In this document: positions 12,601 to 21,893 of the stretch, in pieces | Layout: each line of letters opens with the position of its first letter | Position numbering within the stretch: position 1 is the stretch's first letter | Assembly (NCBI GenBank): GCA_963576565.1 | Contig: OY755047.1 | Location: 24,311,171 to 24,375,170 of the forward strand | Source of the DNA: Aspidapion aeneum | Lineage: Eukaryota > Arthropoda > Insecta > Coleoptera > Brentidae | Reading direction: 5' to 3' | DNA: 64,000 bases | Program-made: the position numbers and the translations under genes | Notes under the pieces: model-generated | Databases searched by the model: none | What the model saw: only the letters and a program-made list of their open reading frames with translations | Told to the model about the DNA's origin: nothing

Positions 12601-15600
12601 AGTAGACAAAAACTGCAAAATAACAACTAATAAGACAGTAACAAACATAACATATCTACGATACTAGTTAAAAAACAATGATATTCCACGTTCATATGAC
12701 TACAGGTGCTGCTTTTCTACTTTAAAATCTCCTCTTTCTTCTTTCGCTAAAATGTTTTTTTTTCTTTCATTATCTCGGGGCTAATTTTTGTGACAGGAAC
12801 AGATGTTTTTAATATTGGGTGGCTTCCAAATATTATCGTGAGTGATGATAATGGCACAAATGGGTCAGAATTAGTTTGCGAATGCTGTTTATATTGCTTT
12901 TGGTATAATTGTGAGCACTTCCTCTGGTAAATTAAACATTCAACTATCGTAGTTCCTAATTCATTCTTAGTTACTTTTTGTGTGATCGGATAGGATGTGT
13001 TTTTGATACTAAATAAAAAAACAAAATACATAGTGACAGATTGGCTAACAAAGTCATAGACAAAAATTGCAAAAGACAAACAAACAACAACATAACCAAA
13101 TCTACGAAACTATAGTTACCCCTCGCACTACTGCTGTTAAGCTTTGAATCTTTCCTTCCCTGAAATCGAATTCTTTCTTCGTCTTTTAAATGTACATTAT
13201 GTAAAGCTATTGGACTTATTCTATGAAATTGTTTACAAAAATCGGAATTAGTTTGTAAAACAGAAACAGACTCTTGTTTATCTTTTTTAATAATGGGTCT
13301 CAAGAGTGCTGGACTCCATTGAGAATCAGGATGAGTTTTGTTGCTATCTATCATTTAAGGTTGTATCAAAGAATTAATATGTACAGGTCATTTTAATAAT
13401 TCTGGGCTCCTTTTTTGCTGTTCCCATTAATATTATGGATAATAAAGGTGCGATTTAGGTGAGCAGTTCTGGATCATTCTAGTAAAGGGTTGACCATATC
13501 AGTTCTATTCAAATACTCTTGCTTACTTTTTAGATGAAGATATAGTTTAGTTTTGCTTAATTGTGCGGACGGATAAGGTGAATTTAAACCTGTACCAAGT
13601 ATTTTCTTGTTTGATATAGTAATTAGTTTGAACTGATTTACTCAAGTTTGGAAGTGATTTGTGAATAAAGTGTTGGTTTGGTTTTTTTAGTGCCAAGGGT
13701 GGAATGGGAAGCTATTTATTTTTTTAATAAAACGATAACCGACAAACTGACAGATTGGATAGCAATGTTTTAGACAAAAACAACAAGAGAAAAGCTACTA
13801 ACATAATAACAAATATACCAACATAACGAAATCTACAGTACTAGTTTGACAACAATGATACTTCAATACACAAGTTTATACCACTCGCACTACTGCTGCT
13901 AAACTCCGAATCTTTCCTTCTTTGAAATCTCTTTTTTGCTAAACGTTTTCTTCTTTCTTCGTCTTTGGCGTTATTCTAGGAGATCGCTTGGAAACATCGG
14001 CACTAGTTTGTGAAACAGGAAGAGATTATTCTTTATCTTTCTTAATATTGGGTAGCTGTTGCCATAACGTGTTTAGCCAAGCAGGTCGTCTTAAGAGTTC
14101 TGGACTACATTGAGAGTCAGGATGGGTTTTGTTGCTATATTTCATTTGAGCAATATGTTCCTTATCTTTTATGAAACTAGGAGGTTGTATCAAGGAATTC
14201 ACAAGTATTGGTCTTTTAAAAAATTCTGGGCTTTCTTGTTGGTGTTCCCAATAATATTATGGATGATAGAGTTGCGATTTAAGAAAGCTACTGTGAGCAT
14301 GACTAACCCCTAATTTATAAGTTCCTGTTCACGGTTCACAGTTTGTAGGCGCATTTTAGCATTTATAGGCTGCCGTCTTCCGTTCGCAACCGTTCGGTAA
14401 TAATAACAAAAAAAATTGATTTTTTTATAGTTTTTTTTGTTTAAAATGGAGTCTCTAACCTTTTCTGACTTAGCTTTGGTGATAAAGAAAAAAAAATAAA
14501 AGGAAAATAAAAAAATAAACCAGCTAAGTGTGACGTATGTGGCCGACTACGAATCTCTGACGGCAAAAAATAAAGATGAATTATCTCCAACTTTTGCGAA
14601 CGGCAAGGCAGAACTTTGCCCAACTTTAACGAGCGGCAACTTATAAATCAGGGGTAAAAGAGTGAACTCTAATAGGCCGTTCAATAAATTCTGGACTATT
14701 TTGCGAATGCTAATAGCGTATTTCTATATTGCTTTGAGTCTGATTGTGGAATTGTGGAAATCCTCTAATACTGCTTGTGCCTTCTAATAAAGAGTTGACC
14801 ATCTCAGTTCTATTCAACCACTCTCGGTTGTTTTTAGATGGTGATAGGGATAAGTATTGCTTGATTGTGCGTAAGGTTAGGGTGTATCTAAACCTCTCAC
14901 TTGATATGCCTTTTCTTGTTTGATGTAATAATTAGTTTGAACTGATTTTGTCAAGTTTTCTAAAGTCATTTGTGAATAAAGTGTTGGTTTGGTTCTTATT
15001 AGTGCAAAGGATGAAATGGGAATGGGAATCTACTTATATTTATATAATAAAACAGCTGACGACAAAGTGATAGATTGGATAACAGAGTTTTCTACAAAAA
15101 CTGCAAGAGAAAAGCTAAAAATATAATAAACAAACATCTACAGTACTAGTTTGACAACAATGATACTTCAATACACAAGTTCATACCACTCGCACTACTG
15201 CTGCTAAACTCCGAATCTTTCCTTCTTTGAAATCTCTTTTTCGCTAAACGTTTTCTTCTTTCTTCGTCTTTGGCGTTCAAATTTATATTATACAAAGCTA
15301 GCGGATTTATTCTAGGAGATCGTTTGGAAACATTGGGACTAGTTTGTGAAACAGGAACTGATTCTTCTTTATCTTTTTTAATATTGGGTAGTTGTTGCCA
15401 TAACGTATTAAGCCAAGCAGGTCTTCTCAAGAGTTCTGGACTCCATTGAGAATCAGGATGATTTTTGTTGCTATCTCTCATTTGAGCAATATGTTCCTTA
15501 TCTTTCATGAAACTAGGAGGTTGTATCAATGAATTTACACGTATAGGTCTTTTTGAGAATTCTGGGCTCTCTTGTTGTTCCCAATAATATTGTGGATGAT

Positions 15601-18202
15601 AGAGGTGCGACTTAAGGGAACTACTGTGAGCATGACTAAAAGAGTGACCTCTAATTGGCCGTTTAATGAATTCTGGACTATTTTGCGAATGCTGATAGCG
15701 TATTTCTATATTGCTTTGGGTCTGATTGTGGAATTGTGGAAATCCTCTAATATTGCTTGTGCGTTCTAATAAAGAGTTGACCATCTCAGTTCTGCTCAAC
15801 CACTCTCGGTTGTTTTTTAGGTGATGATATGGATAAGTATTGCTAAATTGTGTGGAAGGGTAGGGTGTATCTAAACCTCTCATTTGATATGTCTTTTCTT
15901 GTTTAATATAATAACTTGTTTGAACTGGTTTTCTCAAGTCTTCTAATGTCATTTGTGAATAAAGTGTTGTTTGATTGTCTTTGGGCCAATGATATGATGA
16001 TTTTACATTTAAAGGACTGTCCTCCTGCCCTACAGGATTAGGTAGTGATCTTTTTGAAAATTCTGGACTATTCTGAAGATGACTGCGAGCGTTGATTAAA
16101 GAAAATTGGTGTGCGGGAATTGACGGTAATACTGAAAAAAAAACAGTTTGTGGTAAACTTAAATGGTTTCTATTTTATAAATTTAGTTTGGTTATTTTAA
16201 ATTATTCATAACTGATTTAGAATAAATTAAATCCTAGTGATATTAGCTACCTCAATTCAATGAATGAATTAAAGAACATACGTCTTTTAACTCTATACTT
16301 ACTTCGGGCATGTTCGCGTTCACCTCGGCCGGATTCGTAAATATTCGTGTGTCTCGCAGGAAATACAGCGTCGTTTGGATCGATATAAACGTCTTCAGAC
16401 TGGGTTCGTCTGGTCGGTGGTACTCTTTTCGGGGAACTTGTCAGGTTATCTGGGTCGCTGTTGACATTTGCCTGAACCTAAAAAATTCAAAATTTTATCG
16501 TTAATTGATTTTTAAAAATATTTTTATTTTTAACGCAAAGTCAAAACTTTAGATGTAGTATTTTTTACTGGTACTGTATGTTTAATATAAGGGACATTTT
16601 GGGTCGCGTATTTTACACTTTGTTACCGTTATTGTTATTACTGAGTCTGCGCATTAGCAGCTCCTCGATCCTTTTTGGTTATTTACGGTCAGGGTATCCG
16701 TTGCTTGCGGTAAAAAGGCATAAATCTAATAAAAATAAACAAAAAGTTGAAGGTATGTGAAACTACTAAATTAACGTTTGGGTTATGCTTATCCTTAGTG
16801 TTCCAAAATCTTATTATTATTAGTAACAATAACGGTAACAGCGGTCAAATTTTCTGTTATTTTAGCTGACCCAAAATGTCCCTAATAAGAATCAGTTAAA
16901 CTTTGCCTAGAATACAAGAGAGACAAGTAGTTAATAAATCATTTCTCATGAACATGCTTTAAATCAAAATACAAAGATCGCATCCTTGCTCCATATAATT
17001 CGTGAATAATCCCTTGCACTTCGGAATCCACTTCGACTCGACGTCATTTATTAGTCATTTGAGAAATAAAAAAAATCTTTTAATTTTCGGTATGTTCAAT
17101 TCTATAACATATGGTTGTTTTTTGCAAGTTGTAGATAAAAATTAATTAAAATGAAAACTTTTTCGGGCAATGTCATCTTTTGGAAGCCACAAAAAATTTA
17201 AAAATGTACATTGACTCAATTATCGCCAAATGTTTACTTAAACCGCTTACACTACCACAGTAAAACCATTTCTATTCCGTTTTTTCATTTTCATTACGAA
17301 ATCCTTGCAGATTCTTATTTAAACCTGCTTTTTCCTATGCGATATAACATATTTACGTAGTTATAATTAGCCCAATACCTTATCAAATATTTCTCAAAAT
17401 TCGATAGTAATTTTATTATAACAAAAAGTTAATCCCAAACTTTAAACTTATACCAAAACCTACTTAGTAAATATCGGTGTTTAACCGTATATTTGTAAAA
17501 CTTATTGACCTTTACCTGGTGTGGCACTAAGCTGGGATAATTGCTAATGTCCTGGTTTTTTGGTAAGCTGTTGTAAGGTCTTCGATCTGGTGAGCTTTTA
17601 AACGAACGCCACCTGGGGGCCGGACCTAAAAACAAACAGATTATTTTACAGAAAGGAAGAAGAATCAAGAAAGATTTCGGCGGGCATTTCCGAAGATAAT
17701 AGGGACTTATTGCAATAAAGCCAGGCACTAATTTTGCCAGGCACTATTCTGAGAATTTCGCATTATAAGAACAGCTGTGTTCTTTCAAAGTAAGGCCTTT
17801 GTGTATTATAAGAGCTGTAATTAATAGTGCCGCCACTATTAATGGAAAATAAACGACTTATAAATTGTATTTTCGTATGTCAATTTTGAAAGATAATCTG
17901 TCAGTTTTCAACTGAAAGCTGTCGGAATAGTGCCCGGCACTATTACTGCCTGGATTTATTGCAATAAGTCCCTAATCTAGTTGCAATGAATATAAAAACT
18001 TGCAGGAGCAATTAAAGAAGAGACGAAGAAAGAGTCAGGAAACTGGCAAGGTATTCAATTGATTTCCAAGCAGTTAAAATACTTACTGGATATTGTCCAT
18101 GATCGTCTTATGGTTCTCTTTATGATATCTGTTGCTGGAATACAAATGTCAGAACTTCTTTCGTTGGGCAAGATCCATTCTCCTGAGGCGGCCTGAATTT
18201 CC
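9614..18202 (-). CDS. unrecognised multi-exon gene, six internal exons, both ends missing
   Basis: Exons on the minus strand are 18202-18087, 17625-17516, 16477-16303, 16131-15187, 11526-11267 and 9755-9614. Each has an AG acceptor and a GT donor (mostly GTAAGT or GTAAAG). All five junctions preserve one open frame, for 582 codons. Visible stretches include EWILPNERSSD and RTIRRSWTIS (exon 1), RRTQSEDVYIDPNDAVFP (exon 3), five SP-E/N-x-x-K/R-R motifs (exon 4), SDRHVSFDSSNDGSS (exon 5) and VFRKMTVRRRRQENMRKIP (exon 6). The protein looks hydrophilic, rich in Ser, Arg, Pro and Asn, and largely disordered. I see no catalytic motif, membrane segment or signal peptide. The exon 6 donor is phase 1, so the gene continues downstream, and the exon 1 entry phase shows it continues upstream. 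I do not recognise the family; a cytoplasmic scaffold is one guess. The exon structure itself is well supported. Confidence 0.75.
9790..10640 (+). mobile_element. RNase-H-bearing non-LTR retrotransposon, 3' fragment
   Basis: Broken frames encode an RNase H remnant (LVWLPGNEKADELARVG carries the G-N-x-K-A-D box) and a C-terminal zinc knuckle (CERCWAKDETLAHFLSSCE, pattern CxxC-x8-H-x4-C). A TACTACTAATAC tail follows near 10605. It is related to the longer copy at 21894-23740, is 5'-truncated and frameshifted, and sits in an intron of the minus-strand gene. Confidence 0.8.
10641..11266. other. intronic sequence, no feature recognised
   Basis: Lies between the exon at 9614-9755 and the exon at 11267-11526. 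No family or strong repeat structure is visible. Confidence 0.4.
11780..12500 (-). pseudogene. fourth, highly diverged copy of the 945-nt exon
   Basis: Base-level matches to the intact exon include CATTCTAGAAGATCGTTTGG, then GGGCTGGTATGTGAGACAG, and further on AAATATTGGGTAGCTGCTG and GGTCTGGATCTCTTTGGGAA, in the same order. No useful open frame remains. Confidence 0.5.
12700..12962 (-). pseudogene. third, short decayed copy of the 945-nt exon
   Basis: Retains the segments matching the basic run (TTCTTTCGCTAAAATG), the TCTCGGGGCTAATTTTTGTG block and the TTTTTAATATTGGGTGGCTT block in the same order as the intact exon. Heavily deleted. The upstream intron word GATACTAGTTAAAAAACAATG also matches the flanks of the other copies. 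Confidence 0.55.
13113..13720 (-). pseudogene. second decayed copy of the 945-nt exon
   Basis: The minus-strand frame from 13354 encodes SNKTHPDSQWSPALLRP, IIKKDKQESVSV, HRISPIALHNVHLKDEER and a Ser-rich end, clearly matching the C-terminal half of the intact exon. The N-terminal half (to about 13720) is recognisable at base level but carries deletions and stops. The donor position reads GGTAACT. Splicing of its 3' half is not excluded. Confidence 0.65.
13872..15050 (-). pseudogene. decayed copy of the 945-nt exon, interrupted by a MITE
   Basis: Aligns along its whole length with 15187-16131 and part of its flanking intron. Relative to the intact exon it has a 31-nt deletion near 13970 (a frameshift), an in-frame TAA in the KDKE-ESVP region near 14028, and a 348-bp insertion at 14307-14654. 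It cannot contribute a long exon as it stands. Confidence 0.8.
14307..14654. mobile_element. MITE with TAA target duplication inside the exon copy
   Basis: Begins CCCCTAATTTATAAGTT and ends AACTTATAAATCAGGGG, about 17-bp terminal inverted repeats with one mismatch. TAA flanks both sides (14304-14306 and 14655-14657). The uninterrupted exon at about 15630 reads GACTAAAAGAG across the empty site. A 3-bp TWA duplication fits the PIF/Harbinger superfamily. 348 bp, non-coding. Confidence 0.85.
15187..16131 (-). other. large symmetric (phase 1-1) exon with internal SPE-type repeats
   Basis: A 945-nt exon of the minus-strand gene. The acceptor CAG lies at 16134-16132 and the donor GTATGA at 15186-15181. 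It enters and leaves in phase 1, so adding or skipping it keeps the frame. Its 314 full codons contain SPEFSKRSLP, SPEFIKRPIRGHS, SPEFSKRPIRVNS, SPELLRRPAWLNT and SPNVSKRSPRINP, five divergent copies of one short motif at irregular spacing. It ends in a basic run (KDEERRKRLAKKRF) and a Ser-rich tail. Decayed copies follow on the same strand down to 11.78 kb. Confidence 0.8.
16591..16882. mobile_element. MITE with TAA target duplication
   Basis: Terminal inverted repeats GGGACATTTTGGGTC (16591-16605) and GACCCAAAATGTCCC (16868-16882). TAA flanks both sides (16588-16590 and 16883-16885). A second inner inverted pair, GTTACCGTTATTGTTA and its complement, makes most of the element foldback. PIF/Harbinger-type by target size. 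Intronic in the minus-strand gene. Confidence 0.8.
17701..17973. repeat. MITE-like inverted-repeat element
   Basis: Left end AGGGACTTATTGCAATAA and right end TTATTGCAATAAGTCCCT are perfect inverse copies, continuing with mismatches through the CCAGGCA blocks. About 273 bp, non-coding, in the first visible intron of the minus-strand gene. Confidence 0.75.
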
Positions 18203-18348
18203 CTGGAAAAAAGAGAGTTGTTAATTCAAGGACCATAAAAAAAATTACAAACTCATAGTAAACATTGAATTTTATTTAAACTCTGTTTAATAGCCATTAT
18301 TTGATGATGGTTTTCGGTCTATTAAGTACATTCTCAACACAGGATTCA

Positions 18349-18596
18349 TATAAACAACAAGTGTCTCAATACAAGAACAAGAAATTCTCAGTTAATACTT
18401 CATCAGAATTTCTCGTTCATGTATTGAGACACCGCAGCCTGCATAGATGGAAGTTTTCCGAAAGTTTATGTATCGCTTCGGTAGTTCAGTGCTTAGAATG
18501 TTTGCCTAGATTGCAAGAGATCCCGGGTTCGATCCCCGGCCGAAGCAGAAAACTTTTTTCTTATTTTTCTTTCTTTAATTTCACTTGTTGTTTATA
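18349..18596. repeat. inverted-repeat cassette enclosing a hairpin and a tRNA-like sequence
   Basis: A perfect 15-bp outer inverted repeat: TATAAACAACAAGTG at 18349-18363 and its complement at 18582-18596. Inside, 18361-18388 and 18405-18432 form a 28-bp hairpin arm pair with two mismatches and a 16-nt loop. The tRNA-like sequence at 18475-18547 follows. Both repeats plus the tRNA-like core suggest a small mobile or foldback unit. Confidence 0.7.
18475..18547 (+). tRNA. tRNA-like gene, anticodon AGA in a type-I body; possible SINE head
   Basis: A complete 73-nt cloverleaf. The acceptor stem GCTTCGG/CCGAAGC has 7 pairs. The D stem is GTTC/GAAT, the anticodon stem TTTGC/GCAAG with loop CTAGATT, and the T stem CCGGG/CCCGG with loop TTCGATC. 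A T6 run at 18554-18559 would serve as a Pol III terminator. Anticodon AGA would be serine, yet the variable loop is only 5 nt, whereas serine tRNAs carry a long arm. The body resembles tRNA-Gly. The D loop has GC where GG is expected. It could be a functional oddity, a pseudogene or a tRNA-derived repeat. Confidence 0.6.
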
Positions 18597-18599
18597 GTT

Positions 18600-19153
18600 G
18601 TTGCATTATTTGCAATTTGGTATTTAATAACAGGATTCATATGTATTGACCTATGAAGGGTTGGAGAATATAATGTGCACTTTGGTCGGCTGTAAATTTA
18701 AGTAGCCCCTTTAATAATGAACGGAAGATCCGTGGAGTTCTTGGTAACCTCTGAGGAGTTGAAGGAATATGTTGAATGTCGCTCAGTTGTTCTCACATCT
18801 GGGGGCACGACAGTGCCCCACCAAGTTCGCGTAAATTGCTGTACCATCTTTGCTTGAGACATTTCAGCCCATATTTGACCCATCTAAAATTTTACTTCGG
18901 AATGAGCTACAAAACCCAAATTTTGCACAGTCGTAGATCTTTATAAAGTTAACAACCCGTCCAAGTTTCATGGACTTCTATGAAGTAGTGAAGTAGTTAC
19001 GAAATTTCAAAAAACGTCGAAATTGCCACTCACTCACGTATAGATCTTCAAAATTCTACTGTACTTCCAGACATGCTACAAAGCTGAAATTTGGCAGACT
19101 GATAGAATTGATGACCAAACCCTTGGAAAAAACTCCAAAATTCTACTTTGTTC
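18600..19153. repeat. dispersed repeat, inverted copy at 37090-37560
   Basis: From about 18830 the sequence (AATTTACGCGAA inverse, then GTAGTTACGAAATTTCAAAA, GTATAGATCTTCAAAATTCT and ACATGCTACAAAGCTGAAAT) matches the reverse complement of 37240-37540. The family also supplies 19770-19905. Non-coding; the 61-codon minus frame at 18698-18883 looks like chance. Confidence 0.6.
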
Positions 19154-19430
19154 CCCTCCCCTATACATGTAAAGTTATGTAAATGTAACATTGCCCACTT
19201 CCAGAAGCGCTAGAGAGACAGACTGATAGGAATTATGATAAAACTATAGGAAAACATTTAAAAACACCACACACATTTTAATTTAATTCCCTCCCCTATA
19301 TATGTAAAGTTATGTAAAAGTAACATTGCCCACTTCCAGGAACACCACACACATTTTAAATTCCCTCCCCTATATATGTAAAGTTATGTAAAAGTAACAT
19401 TGCCCACTTCCAGGAACGCTAGAAAGCTGA
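19154..19430. repeat. three-copy tandem repeat, ~50-bp core
   Basis: The core CCCCTATATATGTAAAGTTA, followed by TGTAAAAGTAACATTGCCCA, recurs at about 19154, 19289 and 19361. The second and third copies are about 72 bp apart and nearly identical, with CACCACACACATTTTAA between them. A local duplication inside a larger repeat. Confidence 0.75.
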
Positions 19431-19560
19431 GGTTTAGAAGGCTGATAGGAATTATAATAAAAAATTTTAATAAGGCATTGCAAAAGTTTTGAACAATATT
19501 CCGCATATTTTACTACTTTAAAACTTAAATATTATCCAAATCCTTTAAAAACGGACTGAA

Positions 19561-19920
19561 ATCATAACAAAAACATTACATGTAAAAAAAAGCCAAGTAC
19601 GTTGTACAATAAAAATTTCAAAATGAAAGGTTCTTACCAGTTTGGAAATGTTTTTCTAAAATTGGCTATTACGGCTGCAATAGTAATTCAGTAATCTCTT
19701 TTTTAATACATTTTGATTAAATGGATATTTAAAAAATTTCTAGAATAAAAAATTAGCACGAAAAATAGCAAAGTTTGAAAAAAACATTTCCAAACTAGTA
19801 GGAACCTTTCATTTTGAAATTTGTATTGGAGAACTTGGCTTTACTTTTACCTCAATTCTTTTTACGGAAGACTATTTTCGCGTACTTGGCTTTTTTTACA
19901 TGAAATGTTTTTGTTATGAT
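19561..19920. repeat. 360-bp foldback element
   Basis: Bases 19561-19601 (ATCATAACAAAAACATTACA, then AGCCAAGTACG) are inverted at 19881-19920. Inner segments (TTCAAAATGAAAGGTTCTTA) are inverted at about 19795-19820. A related single arm occurs at 37090-37204. Confidence 0.75.
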
Positions 19921-20043
19921 TCAACTTTGTCTTATACTTGATTGTCAAGCGCCAGTCTTTAGTGTTAGCCGGAGTTTTCTTAAATTACCTAACTTTAAAC
20001 AGACTGTGTTTAAAAAAAATTTGAGAGCCACTGGGTTTTTACT

Positions 20044-20104
20044 AGGGTCACTGCATTTTTTGGAAGCCTGGCGGAGAGGCCAGGCTTCTAGGACGCAGTG
20101 ACCC
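20044..20104. repeat. strong hairpin
   Basis: AGGGTCACTGC pairs with GCAGTGACCCT at the ends, and GAAGCCTGG pairs with CCAGGCTTC near the loop. An outer ACTAGGG / CCCTAGT pair lies beyond. Probably the core of a small foldback repeat. Confidence 0.6.
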
Positions 20105-20840
20105 TTATATTGTTTTGACCCTAGTATGGTAGTGCATCAAAAAGAAGTACTGCATGTCGGCAACAAATCAACGACCAGTCACAATATCTTTTGATAATCA
20201 AAGAATTAAGGATAAAAATTATTTTTTCTATGAGCGTGTGCAAAAAGTAATTTTCCATACTATATGTAGTGCAGAAAATACTATTTTGTCGCACTAGTGT
20301 AAAACATTCTGTATAGATTTAAAGTTTTTGATTTTCTGCACTTGTTAGGAAAATAGCTATTGACAATTATTGTTCTTCGCAATTTTTTCATTCGCAATTT
20401 TTCATTTGACTGACTTTAAATAAAAAATACATGCAATATCCAGGCAATGACGTCCGTGAGCACTTAAACCTTCCTAGAAATATCAAGAATCCATTTTTCT
20501 AATCTACTTGTTACTTTGGTGCTAAATTTAAACTTTATAATTAGGTTTTTAAACCATATTTCATAATTGTACCCATTTGTTAGTCTGACACGACTTTTTA
20601 TAATCTCTGGATTTTATAATCTCTCCGTAGTCGATTCGGCTTTTTAAAATTGCAGTGTTTTACAGACCCTGTTTTGTTGGATTTAAATATAAAACTTTGT
20701 AGTAAATATAAATTAGAAGAGAAAGTAGGTAAGTAATAGAACAGGAAGAGATTTAACATAGTCTCGGCCAATTGGCTACTATATTTCAGGCTGAACGTAG
20801 CCATTGAACTGTGTGCCCGGTGGATTACTGACCACGGATA
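20105..20840. other. no feature recognised
   Basis: AT-rich sequence. Short open frames match no family. Confidence 0.4.
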
Positions 20841-21430
20841 AACCAACAAGACAATAAAAATTATTTCCGACAGTCAAGCAGCCTTAAGAGCTCTTGATTT
20901 CAATACGGTCTTATCGAGAACCGTGAGGAGCTGCAGGGATTCGCGCTAACAATATGTCATCACGAGGGAAATGAGGCCGCAGACCAAGCGGCGAGGGAAG
21001 CGGCAACTGCCGAATTTTTCGGTCCCAAACCAGCCCTGGTGATATCATACAATGCTGCTAAATCAAACATATTAAAATGGATGAAGAATAGCTTCCAACA
21101 ATACTTAATAAATATACCGGAACTGGCTAACTCTAGAGTTCATTAAAGGACCTTGTAGAAAGAAAGCCAGGAACATCATTGGACTTGCCAGACCGGAGAT
21201 ACGTATAGTGACTGGTCTTTTTACGGGTCACTGTCGACTGAGAGTACCCATGTACAGAATAGGACGAACAGAAGAGACCGAATCTAGACTCTATATGGAA
21301 GCTGACAAAACAGTCAGACATGTACTGTGCGAATGTCCGGCTATTGCACGTTTACGTCAAAACACTTTCGTTAAACCTCAGATTGATTCAGAAGATCTGA
21401 AGAGTGTCTCGTGAAACTGGCCTTTTTGGA
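20841..21430 (+). mobile_element. RNase-H-bearing non-LTR fragment, second family
   Basis: Broken frames show KIISDSQAALRAL (RNase H active-site region with SDSQAA), a CHHEGNEAADQAAREAA-like stretch holding the GNEAAD box, and LTGHCRLRVPMYRIG then VRHVLCECPAIARLR (the C-terminal zinc region). It is frameshifted and 5'-truncated, and clearly distinct from the copy at 21894. Confidence 0.75.
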
Positions 21431-21893
21431 GGATTAGGCATACAGTGGTGAGAAACCATTCAAAAGTGAGCCACAATAGACCCACTGGTGGTCGCAGAGG
21501 AGGGGCTGCAAGGCCCACTCACATATGAATCATCAACAATAGAACGAAGGTTCGTCAGAACTAGAAAATTAGTTTGGCTAGGACATGACAAGAGCATGAG
21601 GATATTGATCATTTACATGTGCGTAATCTACTCAGCCTTTTCGCCACTTGTGTTGGGGCTCAATTTTTAGTATAATGTTACCACTATATAACAAGGACGT
21701 TATCAACAGCAAAATGATAAAATCCCAGATAGACACCAACAACTTCGAGACGGTGGAAAATTATAGAGCTGCCTGACGTTGCCTCTGGTCGTCACTGGCC
21801 AATAGAAAGGCACACTACTGCGTACTATGCAGATTTTGTCTTTCTTCTTGCCAGGTATTTTCATAAACTTCTTAAAATGAACTAACATCTTTT

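Noticed and set aside
16310..16504. Plus-strand 64-codon frame
   Set aside because: It is antisense to the exon 16477-16303 of the minus-strand gene.
18301..18597. Plus-strand 98-codon frame across the tRNA-like sequence
   Set aside because: It runs through a hairpin and a cloverleaf; no protein family.
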